In this document: piece after piece, positions 1-11,289 of the stretch
How the letters are laid out: the number at the start of each line of letters is the position of its first letter
Position numbering within the stretch: position 1 is the stretch's first letter
From: Macrolepiota albuminosa
Taxonomy: Eukaryota; Basidiomycota; Agaricomycetes; Agaricales; Agaricaceae
Reading direction: 5' to 3'
Assembly (NCBI GenBank): GCA_027475525.1
Contig: JAMWFC010000096.1
Span: forward strand, 62,001 to 126,000
DNA: 64,000 nt
The notes under the pieces: model-generated
What the model saw: the letters and a program-made list of their open reading frames with translations, nothing else
Databases searched by the model: none
What the model was told of the DNA's origin: nothing
Translations under genes and position numbers: made by a program

Positions 1-43
1 CGCCACCTGTGCAAAGGAGGCAAGGATAGAGCGGCGCACCGCT

Positions 44-3000
44 GTGCGGGAACGTGCAGCCATCCGGGCCTGCTGGGCAGGACATATCCCCTTCGCCGAC
101 CTCGACCTGTTGGATCCTCCGCCCCTGGCGTTCCCTCATAGAGAGGCCCTCTATGAGGACGACAGGCACAGCGGTGGAGAGGCCACCATGGAAGACGGTC
201 GCAAAGGAGAATTCCTGCCAGTCCCGGACCCGGAATTACCAGACGAGGCCATTGAGGTAGGGGACCGCATCTATGCCACAGCGTTGCGTCCGCCGCCATC
301 GGCAGAGGAGATCCGGGCCAGCCAGACCACTTCCCAACGGTTGGCCCAGGCCTTCGCCACCAATACCTCGCCTCGCCCATTCCGGGATACCGTCCCGGGC
401 CACCTGCATGACTTTGAGGATGTTTTCTCCAAGGCCTCGTTTGATTCTCTCCCGGAGCGCAAGCAGTGGGATCATGCCATCAAGCTCCTACCTGTCAGGA
501 GGTCGCCCTTACACTACCAGACTCGAAGCCAGCCAACTGCAAGGTGTACCCACTGGCGCCCAAGGAGCAGGATGAACTAGATGCCTTCCTCCGGGAGAAT
601 CTCAAAACTGGAAGAATTTGACCCTCAAAGTCGCCGATGGCCTCCCCGGTGTTTTTCATCAAGAAGAAGGATGGCACCCTCCGGTTGGTCCAAGATTATC
701 GTGTGCTTAATGTGATGACCATCAAGAACCGCTACTCGCTCCCTCTCATCTCAGAACTCATTAACAACCTCTGGGGTGCATGCTACTTCACCAAGTTGGA
801 CGTCCACTGAGGCTACAACAATGTGCGCATCCAGGAGAGGGACAAGTGGAAGGCTGCGTTTTGGACCAACCGGGGCCTGTTTGAACCATTGGTAATGTTC
901 TTCGGGCTCACCAACAGCCCCGCCACCTTTCAAACCATGATGAATGACATATTCCGGGACCTCATAGCAGATGGGGTGGTGTGTGTGTACCTGGACGATA
1001 TCCTCATCTACACCAAGACGCTAGAGGAGCACCGCCGGATCACCCGCATAGTCCTAGACCGCCTCTGCCAGTATCAGCTCTACCTCAAACCGGAGAAATG
1101 TGAGTTCGAGAAAACTCAGATCGAGTACCTTGGGCTCATCATCTCTCATGGCACGGCGGAGATGGACCCGGTGAAGGTGGCCGGCGTTACGCAGTGGCCA
1201 GAGCCCCGGAACAAGAAGGAAGTACAGGCCTTCCTGGGGTTCACCAACTTCTACCGGCGGTTCATCCAGGACTTTTCCCACCACACACGGCCCCTCTTTG
1301 ACCTCACCAGGAAGGAGGCAGCCTGGACTTGGAGTGATGCAGGGCAACAGGCCTTCAATGCCCTGAAGCGGGCCGTCACCTCCAAGCCGGTGCTCCTCTT
1401 CCCAGATGACGATCAGCCCTTCCGAGTCGAGGCAGACAGCTCCGACTTTGCTACCGGCGCCGTCCTGTCCCAGCAATCCCCGGGGGATGGCAAGTGGCAT
1501 CCGGTGGCCTTCTACTCTAAAAGCCTCAATGCCGTGGAGTGGAACTATGAGATCCATGACAAGGAGATGCTGGCAATCATCCAGTCACTAGAGGAGTGGC
1601 GCCACTTCCTGGAGGGGGCCCGGCACAAGTTCGAAGTCTGGACAGACCACAAGAACTTGGAGTACTTCCAGACAGCAAAGAAGCTCAACTGCCGCCAGGC
1701 CCAGTGGTCCCTCTACCTTGCCAACTTTGACTTCTCACTGCATCATAAGCCGGGGAGGTCAATGGGGAAGCCCGATGCCCTATCCAGGCGTGCCGACCAT
1801 GGCTCCGGGGCCGGAGACAACAACAACATCACTCTCCTACAACTGGAGCTGTTCGCCATCTGGGCACTGGAGGGGATATCTGCCCAGGGAGATGAGGTCA
1901 ACATTCTCCGGGATATCCGTCGAGGGAACTGGGAGGGGATGCAGGAGGACTCCGTGGCCAAGGCCGCCTTGGCTCTACGGTCTCATTGCCCCACAGGCAC
2001 AAGGGCAGTGCATGCCAACGAGTGGAGTCTCCAAGATGGCCTCCTCACCTACCGTGGCCGCATCTATGTACCCAACGACTGGGAGCTCCGGCGACGCATT
2101 GTTGAGCAACACCACGACTCCTGCATTGCCAGGCACCCTGGGCGCTGGAAGATGCTAGAACTTGTGTCCTGGAACTACTGGTGGCCCCAGATGTCGAGAT
2201 ACATAGGCTCCTACACCAGCACCTGTAATCTCTGCCTCCGGACCAAGCCCCAGCGCTGTCTCCCTACCGGTCAGCTGCACTCCTTGCCGACGCCTGCAGA
2301 ACGATGGAGTGTGGCCTCCGTGGACTTCATTGTGGAGCTTCTGGACGCACACGGCTACGATGCTATCCTGGTGGTCGTGGACCTCTGTAGCAAACGGGCT
2401 CACTTCATTCCAACCCACACAACCTGCTCCGCCATGGGTGCCGCTAACCTGTACTGGAAGAATGTCTGGAAACTCCACGGTCTTTCTGATGCGTACGTGT
2501 CTGACCGGGGCCCACAGTTCGTTGCGGAGTTCACCCAGGAGCTCTACCACCTCCTGCATGTGAAGCTCCACACCTCCACTGCCTACCACCCGCAATCCGA
2601 CAGCCAGACTGAGCGTGTTAACCAGGAGCTTGAGCAATACCTGCGGCTATTCTGCAACGAGCGTCAGGATGACTGGGATGAGCTCCTGCCGGAGGTGGAA
2701 TTCCAGTACAACAACCATGTCCATGCCTCGACGCAGGTATCGCCCTTCTTCCTTGACACTGGGCGGCACTCCCGGATGGGTTTTGAGCCACGCACATGGC
2801 AGTCGGAGAACGAATCGGTCAACGAGTTTGTGGATCGCATGCAGAAGGCACAGGAGGAGGCGAAGGCTGCGCTAACTAAGGCAAAGGACGACATGGCATG
2901 ATACTACAACCGGGGCCGGACACCAGCTCCCAAGTACAAGCCCAGAGACCGCGTATTCCTGGATGCCTCCGACATCTCCACCACACGACCCTTAAAGAAG

Positions 3001-3467
3001 CTGTCTCATCATCAACTGGGGCATACCCCATTGAGCATCAGGTGGGGCCCCTAGCCTACCGACTCCAGCTGCCTGCAGGCATGTGCCAACTCCACCTGGT
3101 CTTCAACGTGGTCAAGCTTTCTCCAGCCCCGGAAGACCCCATCTCCAGGTGACGAGCACCGCCGCCGCCACCGCCAGTCCTAGCAGACAGCGGGGTGGAG
3201 TACAAAGTGGAGAAGATCTTGGACAGCCGCCTATTCCATGGGAAGCTACAGTACAAGGTGAAGTGGAAGGGCTATGGTATTGAAGACATCTCCTGGAAGC
3301 CATCTGAAGACGTCCACGCCCCGGCTCTCACCTGGGACTTCTACCGCCGGCACCCTGATGCCCTGCGAACCATACGGGGAGTTTACCTCCTTTCTCTAGC
3401 GGATCAGGCCATCCACGAGTTCTTCTACCCAGCACGTCGAGACGCCGCGCCTCAGAAGGGGGGGTGA
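44..3467 (+). pseudogene. gypsy pol polyprotein (RT, RNase H, integrase, chromodomain), broken
   Basis: 44-580 encodes the linker before RT. A frameshift near 519 moves the frame to the one read from about 523. RT follows, with its YLDD catalytic motif near 992-1003, then the RNase H region (VEADSSDFATGAVLSQ at about 1426-1473) and the integrase core, with STAYHPQSDSQTERVNQ near 2576-2626. A chromodomain lies at 3195-3350 (KVEKILDSRL, YKVKWKGY). Breaks seen: TGA at 619-621, TGA at 808-810 and TGA at 2899-2901, and a second frameshift near 3025. By comparison with the conserved family sequence the three stops replace Arg (CGA), Trp (TGG) and Arg (CGA), that is, G:C to A:T changes. The protein made proviral DNA and inserted it; the chromodomain would target chromatin. 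Confidence 0.9.
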
Positions 3468-3788
3468 TGTCAGGGGACTCCTCGCTCTTGTCTGGTCACA
3501 ATTTCCTTTTCTGGAGTTTCCGGAGAACTCTGAAGCATTTCCCGTGCCCCGGGGTTCTCCTGGCCTCCTGGAGCTAGCCGTTGGATACTGTACAGTTGTT
3601 CCCATGCCCTTCCGCCCCCGTACTGATGTGCCGCACTGGCAGAGGAATCCTTAGACTTGTTCTCTTTGGATTTTCCTCTGCCAGGTGATTAGTTATTGAT
3701 TGTACTGTCGTTACTAGCTCTAATATACTTTGGATTTCCCTCTGCCAGTTGTGTGATAGTGCTGCAACCCCCGGAGGTCGCCCTTACA
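3468..3788 (+). repeat. 3' LTR of the gypsy element
   Basis: The segment starts TGTCAGGG directly after the purine-rich tract and the pol stop codon, and ends CTTACA where Helitron coding sequence resumes. The TGT...ACA ends are typical of LTRs. The partner LTR is outside the window, so the exact borders and the target-site duplication cannot be checked. A start at 3465 (TGATGTCA) is an alternative. Confidence 0.7.
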
Positions 3789-4936
3789 TCAACTGAGCAG
3801 AACAAGCTCAATTGGGTCTGGCACAATCAACAGAAGATTAGGGCTGAAGTCTATCAAGGAATAGTCGATGCGGCTGCTGGAGATGAAGACTTACGCAGAC
3901 AAGGCCGACGGGTGGTCCTTCCTTCTTCTCATGTTGGAAGTGAATAACACATGCAGCAACTATTCCAGGACTCTATGGCTATTTGCAGACATTTCCATAA
4001 ACTAGATCTCTTCATCACCATGACTGCCAATCCAAAGTGGCCTGAAATAGAAGAGGCTCTGGTAAAAGAACCTATGGTTAATGGAAAGAGGCAAACAGCT
4101 TCTGACCGTCCAAATATTGTTGCCACTTTGTTATTAGATTGTTACTACCAATATGGTTCATGGTCCATGTGGAGCAGATTTTCCCAATGCCAAGTGCATG
4201 GTAGATGGCAAATGTTTCAAGAGATATCCCAAGGAATTTCAGGAAGCTACACAGTATGGTGATGATGGCTATCCCCAATATGCCAGACCTAACAATGGCC
4301 GCTTTTTTGAAAAGCATGGTCGTCGTTATGACAATCGTAATGTTGTCCCATACAATCCATATCTCTCAGCCAAATTTCAATGTCATATCAATGTGGAAGT
4401 CTGTGCTTCAGTGGATGCAATCAAATACATTCACAAGTACATCTACAAGGGCCATGATAGGACAACTTTGGAGATTGCTAGGGAGGAGAGGGATGAAATC
4501 AAGGAACACTTGGATGCCAGATACATTTCTGCTCCTGAGGCTTGCTGGCACATCTTTGAATTCAACATGCATGCTGAATATCCTTCAGTGTACAGATTGC
4601 CTGTGCACTTGGAAAACCAGCATGAAGTCTATTTCCCAGATGATGAACCGCTGAATATCCTTCAGTGTACAGATTGCCTGTGCACTTGGAAAACCAGCAT
4701 GAAGTCTATTTCCCAGATGATGAACCGATACAGATGGTGGCTGCTAGACCTAATGCAGACAAGACTGCACTCACAGCTTGGTTTGAAGCCAATACCAGGT
4801 TTCCCAATAATAACACCACTTATCAGAACTTTCCAACCAAGTTTGTTTATGAAGCATCTAAACGGAGTTGGAAGGAGAGGCAGAGAGGGACAGCAATTGG
4901 AAGGATGTACTTTGCTTCAGTGTTGAATAGTATTTG
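3789..4936 (+). pseudogene. Helitron Rep (Helitron-like N) relic lacking the HUH region
   Basis: Recognisable blocks in order: TEQNKLNWVW near 3792, VLPSSHVGSE, MQQLFQDSMAICRHFHK near 3951, LFITMTANPKWPEI near 4009, then MVHGPCGADFPNAKCMVDGK from 4153, VPYNPYLSAKFQCHINVEV, KYIHKYIYKGHD and a C-terminal block ending GRMYFA near 4917. These are hallmark blocks of basidiomycete Helitron rolling-circle replicase/helicase proteins. The stretch that normally carries the HUH catalytic motif, between the DRPNIVA block (about 4108) and MVHGPCG (4153), is missing and replaced by about 25 nt out of frame. The frame also breaks between 3947 and 3951 and at the 77-bp duplication (4574-4727). No PIF1-type helicase domain follows. 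It is a dead fragment, interrupted on its left by the gypsy insertion. Confidence 0.85.
4574..4727. repeat. Perfect 77-bp tandem duplication no. 1
   Basis: 4574-4650 is repeated exactly at 4651-4727; the match x[i]=x[i+77] runs over 78 positions. Because 77 is not a multiple of three the Helitron frame is shifted. Dropping one copy joins the FPDDEP block directly to IQMVAARPNADKTALTAWFE, as expected of the family. Confidence 0.97.
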
Positions 4937-4951
4937 ACCATATATTAACAG

Positions 4952-5522
4952 GCCAATAGCAAAACGCAAGTTGCTTCACACTACATTTCAAGGACAAATG
5001 ACTGTAGCCAAGAAGAGCCGCATTGCACGATCTCAAAACAATACAATGTACATTCAACAATTTGAAGAAGCCTTGGCAATGTACATAAGCTCATGTGCTT
5101 ACTGTGACTTGCATGGCAAAGAATCAGCAAAACATCCAATTATTCACTGCAATACAATGGAACAAGAGTTGCCAAATATCAACATTGCATCATTCCGAGC
5201 TTGGCAACGACAACTCAATTACAAACCACAAATTCACTCTGTAATTTGCTGGTTCTGTCACATTCCACAACTTGATGATATGTTGCATGGAGATATTTTG
5301 CCACAAGGTAGAGGTTGTGATATCAACAGAAAAGATCTTTTGGCACCTATTGCTTTTGGTGTCTATCATTTACCACATCTGAAAAGACGAGCAGAGCACC
5401 GATTTGATACACAGTGGAAGACTCTGGATGATTACACTACTTGGCTCAATGGAACTCCAGTTGATAATCATCCAACTAATCTTTGTGCAGTGTTTATGTG
5501 GTATACTATGACTAAATTGTAG
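4952..5522 (+). pseudogene. Stray copy of a Cys-rich C-terminal domain (copy A)
   Basis: The exon follows a clear acceptor (ttaacag) and reads RPIAKRKLLHTTFQGQ, then a Cys/His cluster (CAYCDLHGKESAKHPIIHC, then CWFCHIP), and ends WLNGTPVDNHPTNLCAVFMW before a stop. It closely resembles 9177-9683, the last exon of the OrsD-like gene inside the neighbouring element, including the intron tail upstream of the acceptor. In fungal genomes I associate this tail with large OrsD/RecQ-type helicase proteins; that link is from memory and not certain. Here it directly follows the Helitron Rep fragment, outside the inverted repeats, so it is either a captured piece or the remains of a second element copy. 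It is longer than copy B: it keeps 18 codons around CWFCHIP that copy B has lost. Confidence 0.6.
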
Positions 5523-5795
5523 ATAAATCTCTGTAGAACTTGATGTCAGGGTATTTCCAAGTCTAATATGATTCAACTTTGAGAATACTATTAAAAGCAT
5601 TATAATAGAATTGAACAGATTATTTTACTCAGCCTTTAGCCACGCCTGTCTCAAGAATTGAGGCCTGGATAGACTTTTAACAGCCAACAAGCAGTCAAAA
5701 TTATTACATATTTTTGATAGAAAAATAACAAGACAGAAAGTACTCCTAAAAAGCTACATTTTCAAGGTATCAGTCTATTTTGTGTTGAATTCAAT
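5523..5795. other. Non-coding spacer left of the inverted repeat
   Basis: AT-rich sequence with no open frame of note and no recognisable motif. It separates the stray Cys-rich exon from the first base of the left inverted repeat. Confidence 0.5.
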
Positions 5796-6142
5796 AGCCT
5801 GCCCTAAAGTAAATAATGACAAGAAGAACTCAGGCACATTTTACAACTTGATCTCCTACCACTACCTTCCTTATTGGGATATTACATAAGCCACAGAAAC
5901 CACTGCAAAATGCCTCGTCAAGTAAGTTTATTGATTGGCACTTGACCAAAGTCTAACCTGGATAAAATCAGTCAGGAAACCAGGTAATCTGAATTAATAT
6001 GACACTCATTTGCACGGCTCATCTCATGCTCAAACAGGAATCTCCAGCTGTGCGTGACATTCTACTAATCAGTTTACTCTGTTTTAATAATAACAAACTC
6101 AGGTTCAAAACAAGGTAACATACACTAATGTAGTACGCAATT
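5796..6142 (+). repeat. Left terminal inverted repeat
   Basis: 347 bp, inverted relative to 15706-16075 with many small differences. It holds the putative first exon ATG-CCT-CGT-CAA at 5910-5921 followed by donor gtaagt, and further splice-like sequence (caaaacaag/gtaaca near 6113). Confidence 0.9.
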
Positions 6143-9100
6143 GTTAACATTAGACACAGGATGACCAACTGGTTCAGCCACCATACTTGCAAAAGCTAGG
6201 CTTTGCATACAATACAGCATTGCCTGGACTTGTCTGTCTGCTCTGTGCTGTTGCAATTGTGCCTGGTCATGTTGTTATGCATTTCAAGAACAAGCACAAA
6301 GACAGTGGAATCATACTCAATCGTCAGCTCATTCAGCAAGACATCAAAGACTTGGCTATTCCTGAACAACTTCCAGCCTTGGATCAGACTCTAAGGCCCG
6401 CATTTCAAGGACTCACTCTGCACACTGCTCTACAATGCAATCATTGTCCCAAAATCTATCTTGCCCAGTCTTCAATGATTACACATCACTACACTGCACA
6501 CAAAAATATTCCTCTGCCAAAAACTTGGGATTCAATTCATGCTCAGCAATTGAATAAAAGTGGTCAACATTCATTCTTTCCTGTAATTCCTCAGGAGCTG
6601 CCACAAGTATCCAATGCTCAAGCTATTCTGGACATGATGAAAAAGTCTATGCATGCTCCACCTATTGGCCACAGACTTGATCCTCGTCTTGTTAGCCCTT
6701 GGTTGAAATCGAATCGCTGGCTAGATTTGATCAAAGACAAATCTATTCAAGACTTGCGAGCTATTGTTGCTCCCTTGAAGAACAATGAATTTCCTGCTCT
6801 GGTACCAGCTGTCCATCGCTTATTTTTAGGATCTGAAGACATGTTTGAGCTGGTGCCAGAGCTGATATTGCAACGATTAAATACTCCAGATCCTATCAAA
6901 ACGTAAGTAATGTGGCACCACATGGAGAATCTGATTAACTCTTTACAGGGGTATCAGCAACCAACCATTTCATCAACATCAAGATCATTCTGCACGCATG
7001 AAGGAATATACTGGCCCCATTGTCCATCTTCTTGCAATGCTCCTGCGCCAGCAGACTTGCATTCAATTCAATCTTCCACCCAGCATAGTACACCGCTTGA
7101 GCAGTCTCAAGGCTGCTCTTGTCACACCAGATTCTACTGCACTATCTATGCATGTACTGGGACTCTTGATCGCATTGTGGACACATACATGGACCAGTAC
7201 CAGGTCTCAACCATTTCCTGATCCCACCATAGTCTGCTTGGCATTGATGATGCTACAAGATGATGGACAATTCAAACATCCCAAGCACACAACAAGACCA
7301 ATTGCTCACTTGGAATACTGCATGCGCAATGCATTCATGATTGAAATGTATTGCAAAGTCAGGCTGAATGGAACCACATACCAATCAGAGATGGAAGCAC
7401 TGGTTCCATGGATCACTGAAAAGTACGACTCTACCTTTAATACCTTGCGCTCTCTCCAGCACCGTGCAACAGCCATTGCACAATCTACAATGTCTTTGCC
7501 TCGAGTTTGGTGGATCGACCGCCAACACTTTCAAACCATGCTTTTTGAAGGAAACCACATTGCCTTGGATGACATCAAAAAAGTCTTTGTAGAGTTGGAG
7601 CACGACCTGATTAAAAGATGGGAAGAGGATGTGTTGTGTGGCTTGGAGCTCCATTGCACATACTCGACTATTGCAGATGATCTGGCCAACACCACGGTTG
7701 GCTACTCTTTTCTCAGTGATCAACGCAATCCCTTTGCAGCCATGAGAGACAATCTAACTCTGGCAATTCTCGAGAATCCAATATTGCACAAAAGATTTAT
7801 CGCATGGCAAGGCAAAGATGGACAAGTGGTTTGGAACAAGGTTGCTCTCCAGTCATGGCTATCTTCCTATGCACAGTTTGAAGGATTGCTTCTGGTCAGA
7901 GGCCAAATGCTTGGTGGGGCTCCTGCTCGTGGCACAGAATTGACAGCAATGATCTTTTCAAACATTCCCACCTCGACACATCGCAACTGTGTGGCATTTG
8001 GCAAATACTTGGCCATGCTTGTTACCTATCACAAGGGGAGCACTCTCACAAGATCTGACAAGCTTATCCCCCATGCCTTTGATGGAGTCACTTCAGATCT
8101 CATCATTCAAAATCTTACTCTTGCTCGACCATTTGCTCAACTGGCAGCACATGTTTGTCATAAGACCACTTTGATATATCAGATCATTTGTTTGTCAATA
8201 ATGGCAAGCTTTTCACATCAACTGAAGTAACAAGAATCATGCAAGAGTATACAGAAAAATCACTGGGCATCAAACTTGGGCTGCAGCATTGGAGACAGGT
8301 GTCTATTGCCTTTTGGCGCAAACTGTGTTCAAGTTTGGAGGACTTGATACAAGAAGATGAACAGGATACCATCACAGCTCAACAGGCTACTCATAGTCGG
8401 CGCACCGAGAATCGAATATATGGTCTCAGTGCTGATGCATTATCTGGAGTAGCTGAGGATGTCTTGCCACTATATTTGGATGCAAGTACAGAATGGCAGG
8501 TCATTTCTCATGCAGTTCCTGGTGGTCTGGGGCTTTCCTATCATGAATGTCGCAGTATTCACTTTGATCAACTCGTTCAAAGCAAGAGAATTCAGCATCA
8601 GCAATCAAGTACACAAGATCTAGTACAGGCCGTTACAAATGCAATTGAACCAATCATTCAACAATCAATAAAACAAGTTTCTGAAGCACTTGGTAAGCTA
8701 ATAGTATCAGACATTGCATGACATATTAAACTGACAGAGGCTCTAGAACTAAAAGTTCAGGCACTGCTAGATCGATCTATTCAAAAGGCACCTAGCTGGC
8801 AAGTTCAGACACTGGTAGATCAATCTATTCAAAAGGCATGTAGCCAGCTAGGTGCATATTTTTGACTTGTAGATGTTATCATACTAATCTGGTTTTATAG
8901 ATAAACAAATACAGACCAAGATTCAGACAATAATAGACTCTCAAAAAGCACCTCTTAATTCAAGTGAGTTGATAATATTAACATTTAATATCTAGTAATA
9001 ACTTTTTCAATGCTAGACACTTTGGTGAATGAACTTGAAACAACATCATCTGATGATGAATTGGAATATATATCTGAATCAGAGCCATCAAGTTCTCATT

Positions 9101-9683
9101 ATGGACCAATGATTCAACCAAAACAGTTTGTAAATAGCTTCAACTGTTGAATAATATTTGACTGTATTTTAATAGGCCAATAGCAAAACGCAAGTTGCTT
9201 CACACTACATTGCAAGGACAAGCCAAGAAGAGCCGCATTTCACAATCTCACAACAACACAGTATACATTCAACAACTTGAAGAAGCCTTGGCAATGTATA
9301 CAAGCTCATGTGCTTACTGCGACTTGCATGGCAAAGAATCAGCAAAACATTCAATTCTTCACTGCACTACAATGGACCAAGAGTTGCCAAATGTCAACAT
9401 TGCATTATTTCAAGCTTGGCAACAATGACTCAATTGCAAAATGCTGCATGGAGATATGTTGCCACAAGGTCAAGGATGTAATGTCAACAGAAAAGATCTT
9501 TTAACACCTATTGCCTTTGGTGTCTATCATTCACCACATTTAAAAAAACAAGCAGAGCAGCAGTTTGATACAAGATGGAAGACTCTGGAGATTTATACTA
9601 CTTGGCTCAATGGAACTTCAGTTGATAATCATCCAAGTAATCTTTGTGCAGTGTTTATGTGGTATGCTATGACTAAATTGTAG
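5910..9683 (+). pseudogene. OrsD-like (DUF3505-type) C2H2 protein of the element, probably inactive
   Basis: Proposed exons: 5910-5921 (Met-Pro-Arg-Gln, in the inverted repeat), 6154-6902, 6949-about 8700, small exons around 8906-9130, and the last exon 9177-9683. All joins checked keep phase. The N-terminal part carries two Cys2His2-like units (CLLC...HVVMHFKNKH and CNHC...HHYTAH), the signature I associate with the OrsD/DUF3505 family, then a long region with GAPARGTEL near 7918 and LIPHAFDGVTSDLI near 8062. The last exon has the Cys/His cluster CAYCDLHGK. Related fungal proteins often also contain a RecQ-type helicase core; none is visible here. Breaks: a frameshift near 8178 (before LFVNNGKLFTS) and a stop at 9426-9428, plus loss of 18 codons relative to copy A. 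Its role in the element is unknown; DNA binding is likely from the fingers. Confidence 0.6.
8751..8848 (+). repeat. Imperfect 48-bp tandem repeat
   Basis: Two diverged copies share aagttcag, a ctggtagat-like block and tctattcaaaaggca, 48 bp apart. It lies in the intron-rich 3' part of the OrsD-like gene. Unlike the 77-bp duplications the copies differ at several bases, so it is an old natural duplication. Confidence 0.75.
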
Positions 9684-10404
9684 GAAAACATATATATATC
9701 ATATAGCAGTACAATTGAATAAGAAGAGGCATCAGCTCTTGAGTAGTGCATTGGCTTCAAAGATACTGTTTGGATTTATTGGTCATAGCATGTGTGGGAG
9801 TAGTAGATTCATTGCCATTAATGACAAGATTTTACATGCTATTGGGCTTGGATAATAAATTGCTAGATCTTTTTTGTACTAGTTCTTGGGTCAATCTACA
9901 TCAGTTAGACTGAACAATCATGATGTATTTTACACATTCAACAGTGATGTTTTTATTCATCCCTTAAAGAAATTGGCTTTTATGCAGTGAAGTCTATTAT
10001 CTTTAATAGTCAACTAATTGTAAAGCCAGAAAAAACACCCATGACATTGTTTTAATGAGTGATGTTTTTATTCATCCCTTAAATAAATTGATCCTGGAAA
10101 TTTATACTACTTGGCTCAATGGAACTTTAAATTGTAGGAAAAGATATATATACCATATAGCAGTACAATTGAATAAAAGTAATATCATCTTGAAAGATGA
10201 GAACTGAATTAGTCCATCCTATTGGCAATTTTATTAATTTCAGAGCTCCATAAGATGTAGGTGGTATAATCTCTAGACTTGGAGTTTCATCCTTTCACAT
10301 GCTCTTTCAGCAAAGTGGTTGGCTAGTTTTTTGCAGGAAGTACTACAGAATAAGCTATAGTGACCTTGTTTAGAGGTTCTAAACTGTGCATATGGCTCAG
10401 ACTT
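9684..10404. other. 3' flank with echo of the gene end
   Basis: AT-rich, no gene. A partial duplicate of the end of the OrsD-like gene is visible: the block around 9590-9740 (tactacttggctcaatggaa, then catatagcagtacaattgaa) recurs with an internal deletion at about 10096-10180. A second short direct repeat (gtgatgtttttattcatccc) occurs at about 9946 and 10051. Confidence 0.6.
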
Positions 10405-10990
10405 AAATGCATAAGATATGGAAAAGAATGTCTAATCAATTTTTGAGTTGTGTAATCAACTCTATATATAAACCTCCGCTTGATATATTTCATTCAGCAT
10501 TATAGTCTAACAGTTTAATGTGCTGAGTTTTGAGTGACATGTGACTTTTCCAGAAGGTCAAGAGTTCAATCCTCACTTCAGCCTGTTTCATTAACAATGT
10601 CTAATCTGCATAATTTGCATGGAGACTTGTATCAATAGTTACTCTGTGGCTTGGGTAGAACCACTACGGTGGGTTTCAAGGTCCTCATTCGTGAGGATCA
10701 GGTACTGTTCAAATCTTCGGATACATACCCGCCCAAGCCCTTTGTGGTTATAAATACTTGTGTCCTGCTTAGTTTGTCAGCTAGGCTTTGTTTCCTCTCC
10801 ACTGTTCTGGCTTGGATTGACTATGTCCATATGTCTGCTTGATGACTATGCACTTATGTAAATCCAAACTAAACTATGCTCACAAGTATGCATATCCTAT
10901 GCCAAAGTATGATTCCTGACACAGCTAAGCTATGCTTGGCTATGCATATATTAGTCATTGTTCTATTTTCTTCAACTTTCTTATTTTTAA
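10405..10990 (+). repeat. SINE-like dispersed repeat with tRNA-like head, copy 1
   Basis: About 580 bp that recur almost unchanged at 19818-20477. Near 10503-10583 the sequence resembles a class II tRNA: an A-box-like stretch (taacagtttaatg), a long variable arm (gacttttccagaaggtc) and a T arm with stem GAG/CTC and loop TTCAATC. That arrangement is an internal RNA polymerase III promoter as used by SINEs. It lies between the two convergent genes of the inverted-repeat element. The repeat begins about 100 bp upstream of the tRNA-like head, so its true 5' border is unclear. The repeat contains no significant open frame. Confidence 0.6.
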
Positions 10991-11289
10991 ATTAGATCTT
11001 GAAAAAGATATTTTCTAATAACCCTTTAAAAAGGCATGCCCTTTGAATTCAAAAACATCCCATGCACCTCAGAAAATTCCTTTTCAATTGTTTTCTAAAA
11101 GAAATATTCAAGATTAAACAAAATCAAATTTGTACTAGTCAATGCTCAATTTACATGTCATAGCTGTTCTAATCATCCTCAGACATATCTGCATCCAATA
11201 ATGCACCCTGAGCCCCTTTGTGCTTTTTGATAAGTGGTTTTTCCTCTTCAATATCATCTGACACACAGATCAATAATCAATAATACAAG
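10991..11289. other. Spacer 3' of the minus-strand gene
   Basis: AT-rich, no gene seen. It may hold the 3' untranslated part of the minus-strand gene that ends near 11290. Confidence 0.4.

Larger units (their letters stand above)
1..3788 (+). mobile_element. Ty3/gypsy chromovirus, 5'-truncated by the window edge
   Basis: The order of domains is reverse transcriptase, RNase H, integrase and a terminal chromodomain, followed by a purine-rich tract (about 3453-3464) and a 3' LTR. This order with a chromodomain defines the chromovirus branch of Ty3/gypsy elements. Gag, protease and the 5' LTR would lie left of the window. The element sits inside Helitron coding sequence: the Rep-like reading frame begins right after the LTR at 3789. 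Several in-frame stops and two frameshifts show that this copy is dead. Confidence 0.93.

Noticed and set aside
5910..9683. OrsD-like gene as part of an orsellinic-acid biosynthesis cluster
   Set aside because: No polyketide synthase or other cluster gene is nearby; the gene lies between inverted repeats with a mobile-element context.
10503..10583. A functional tRNA gene
   Set aside because: The A box and acceptor stem are poor, the copy recurs within a 600-bp repeat, and no clean cloverleaf can be drawn; a SINE head fits better.
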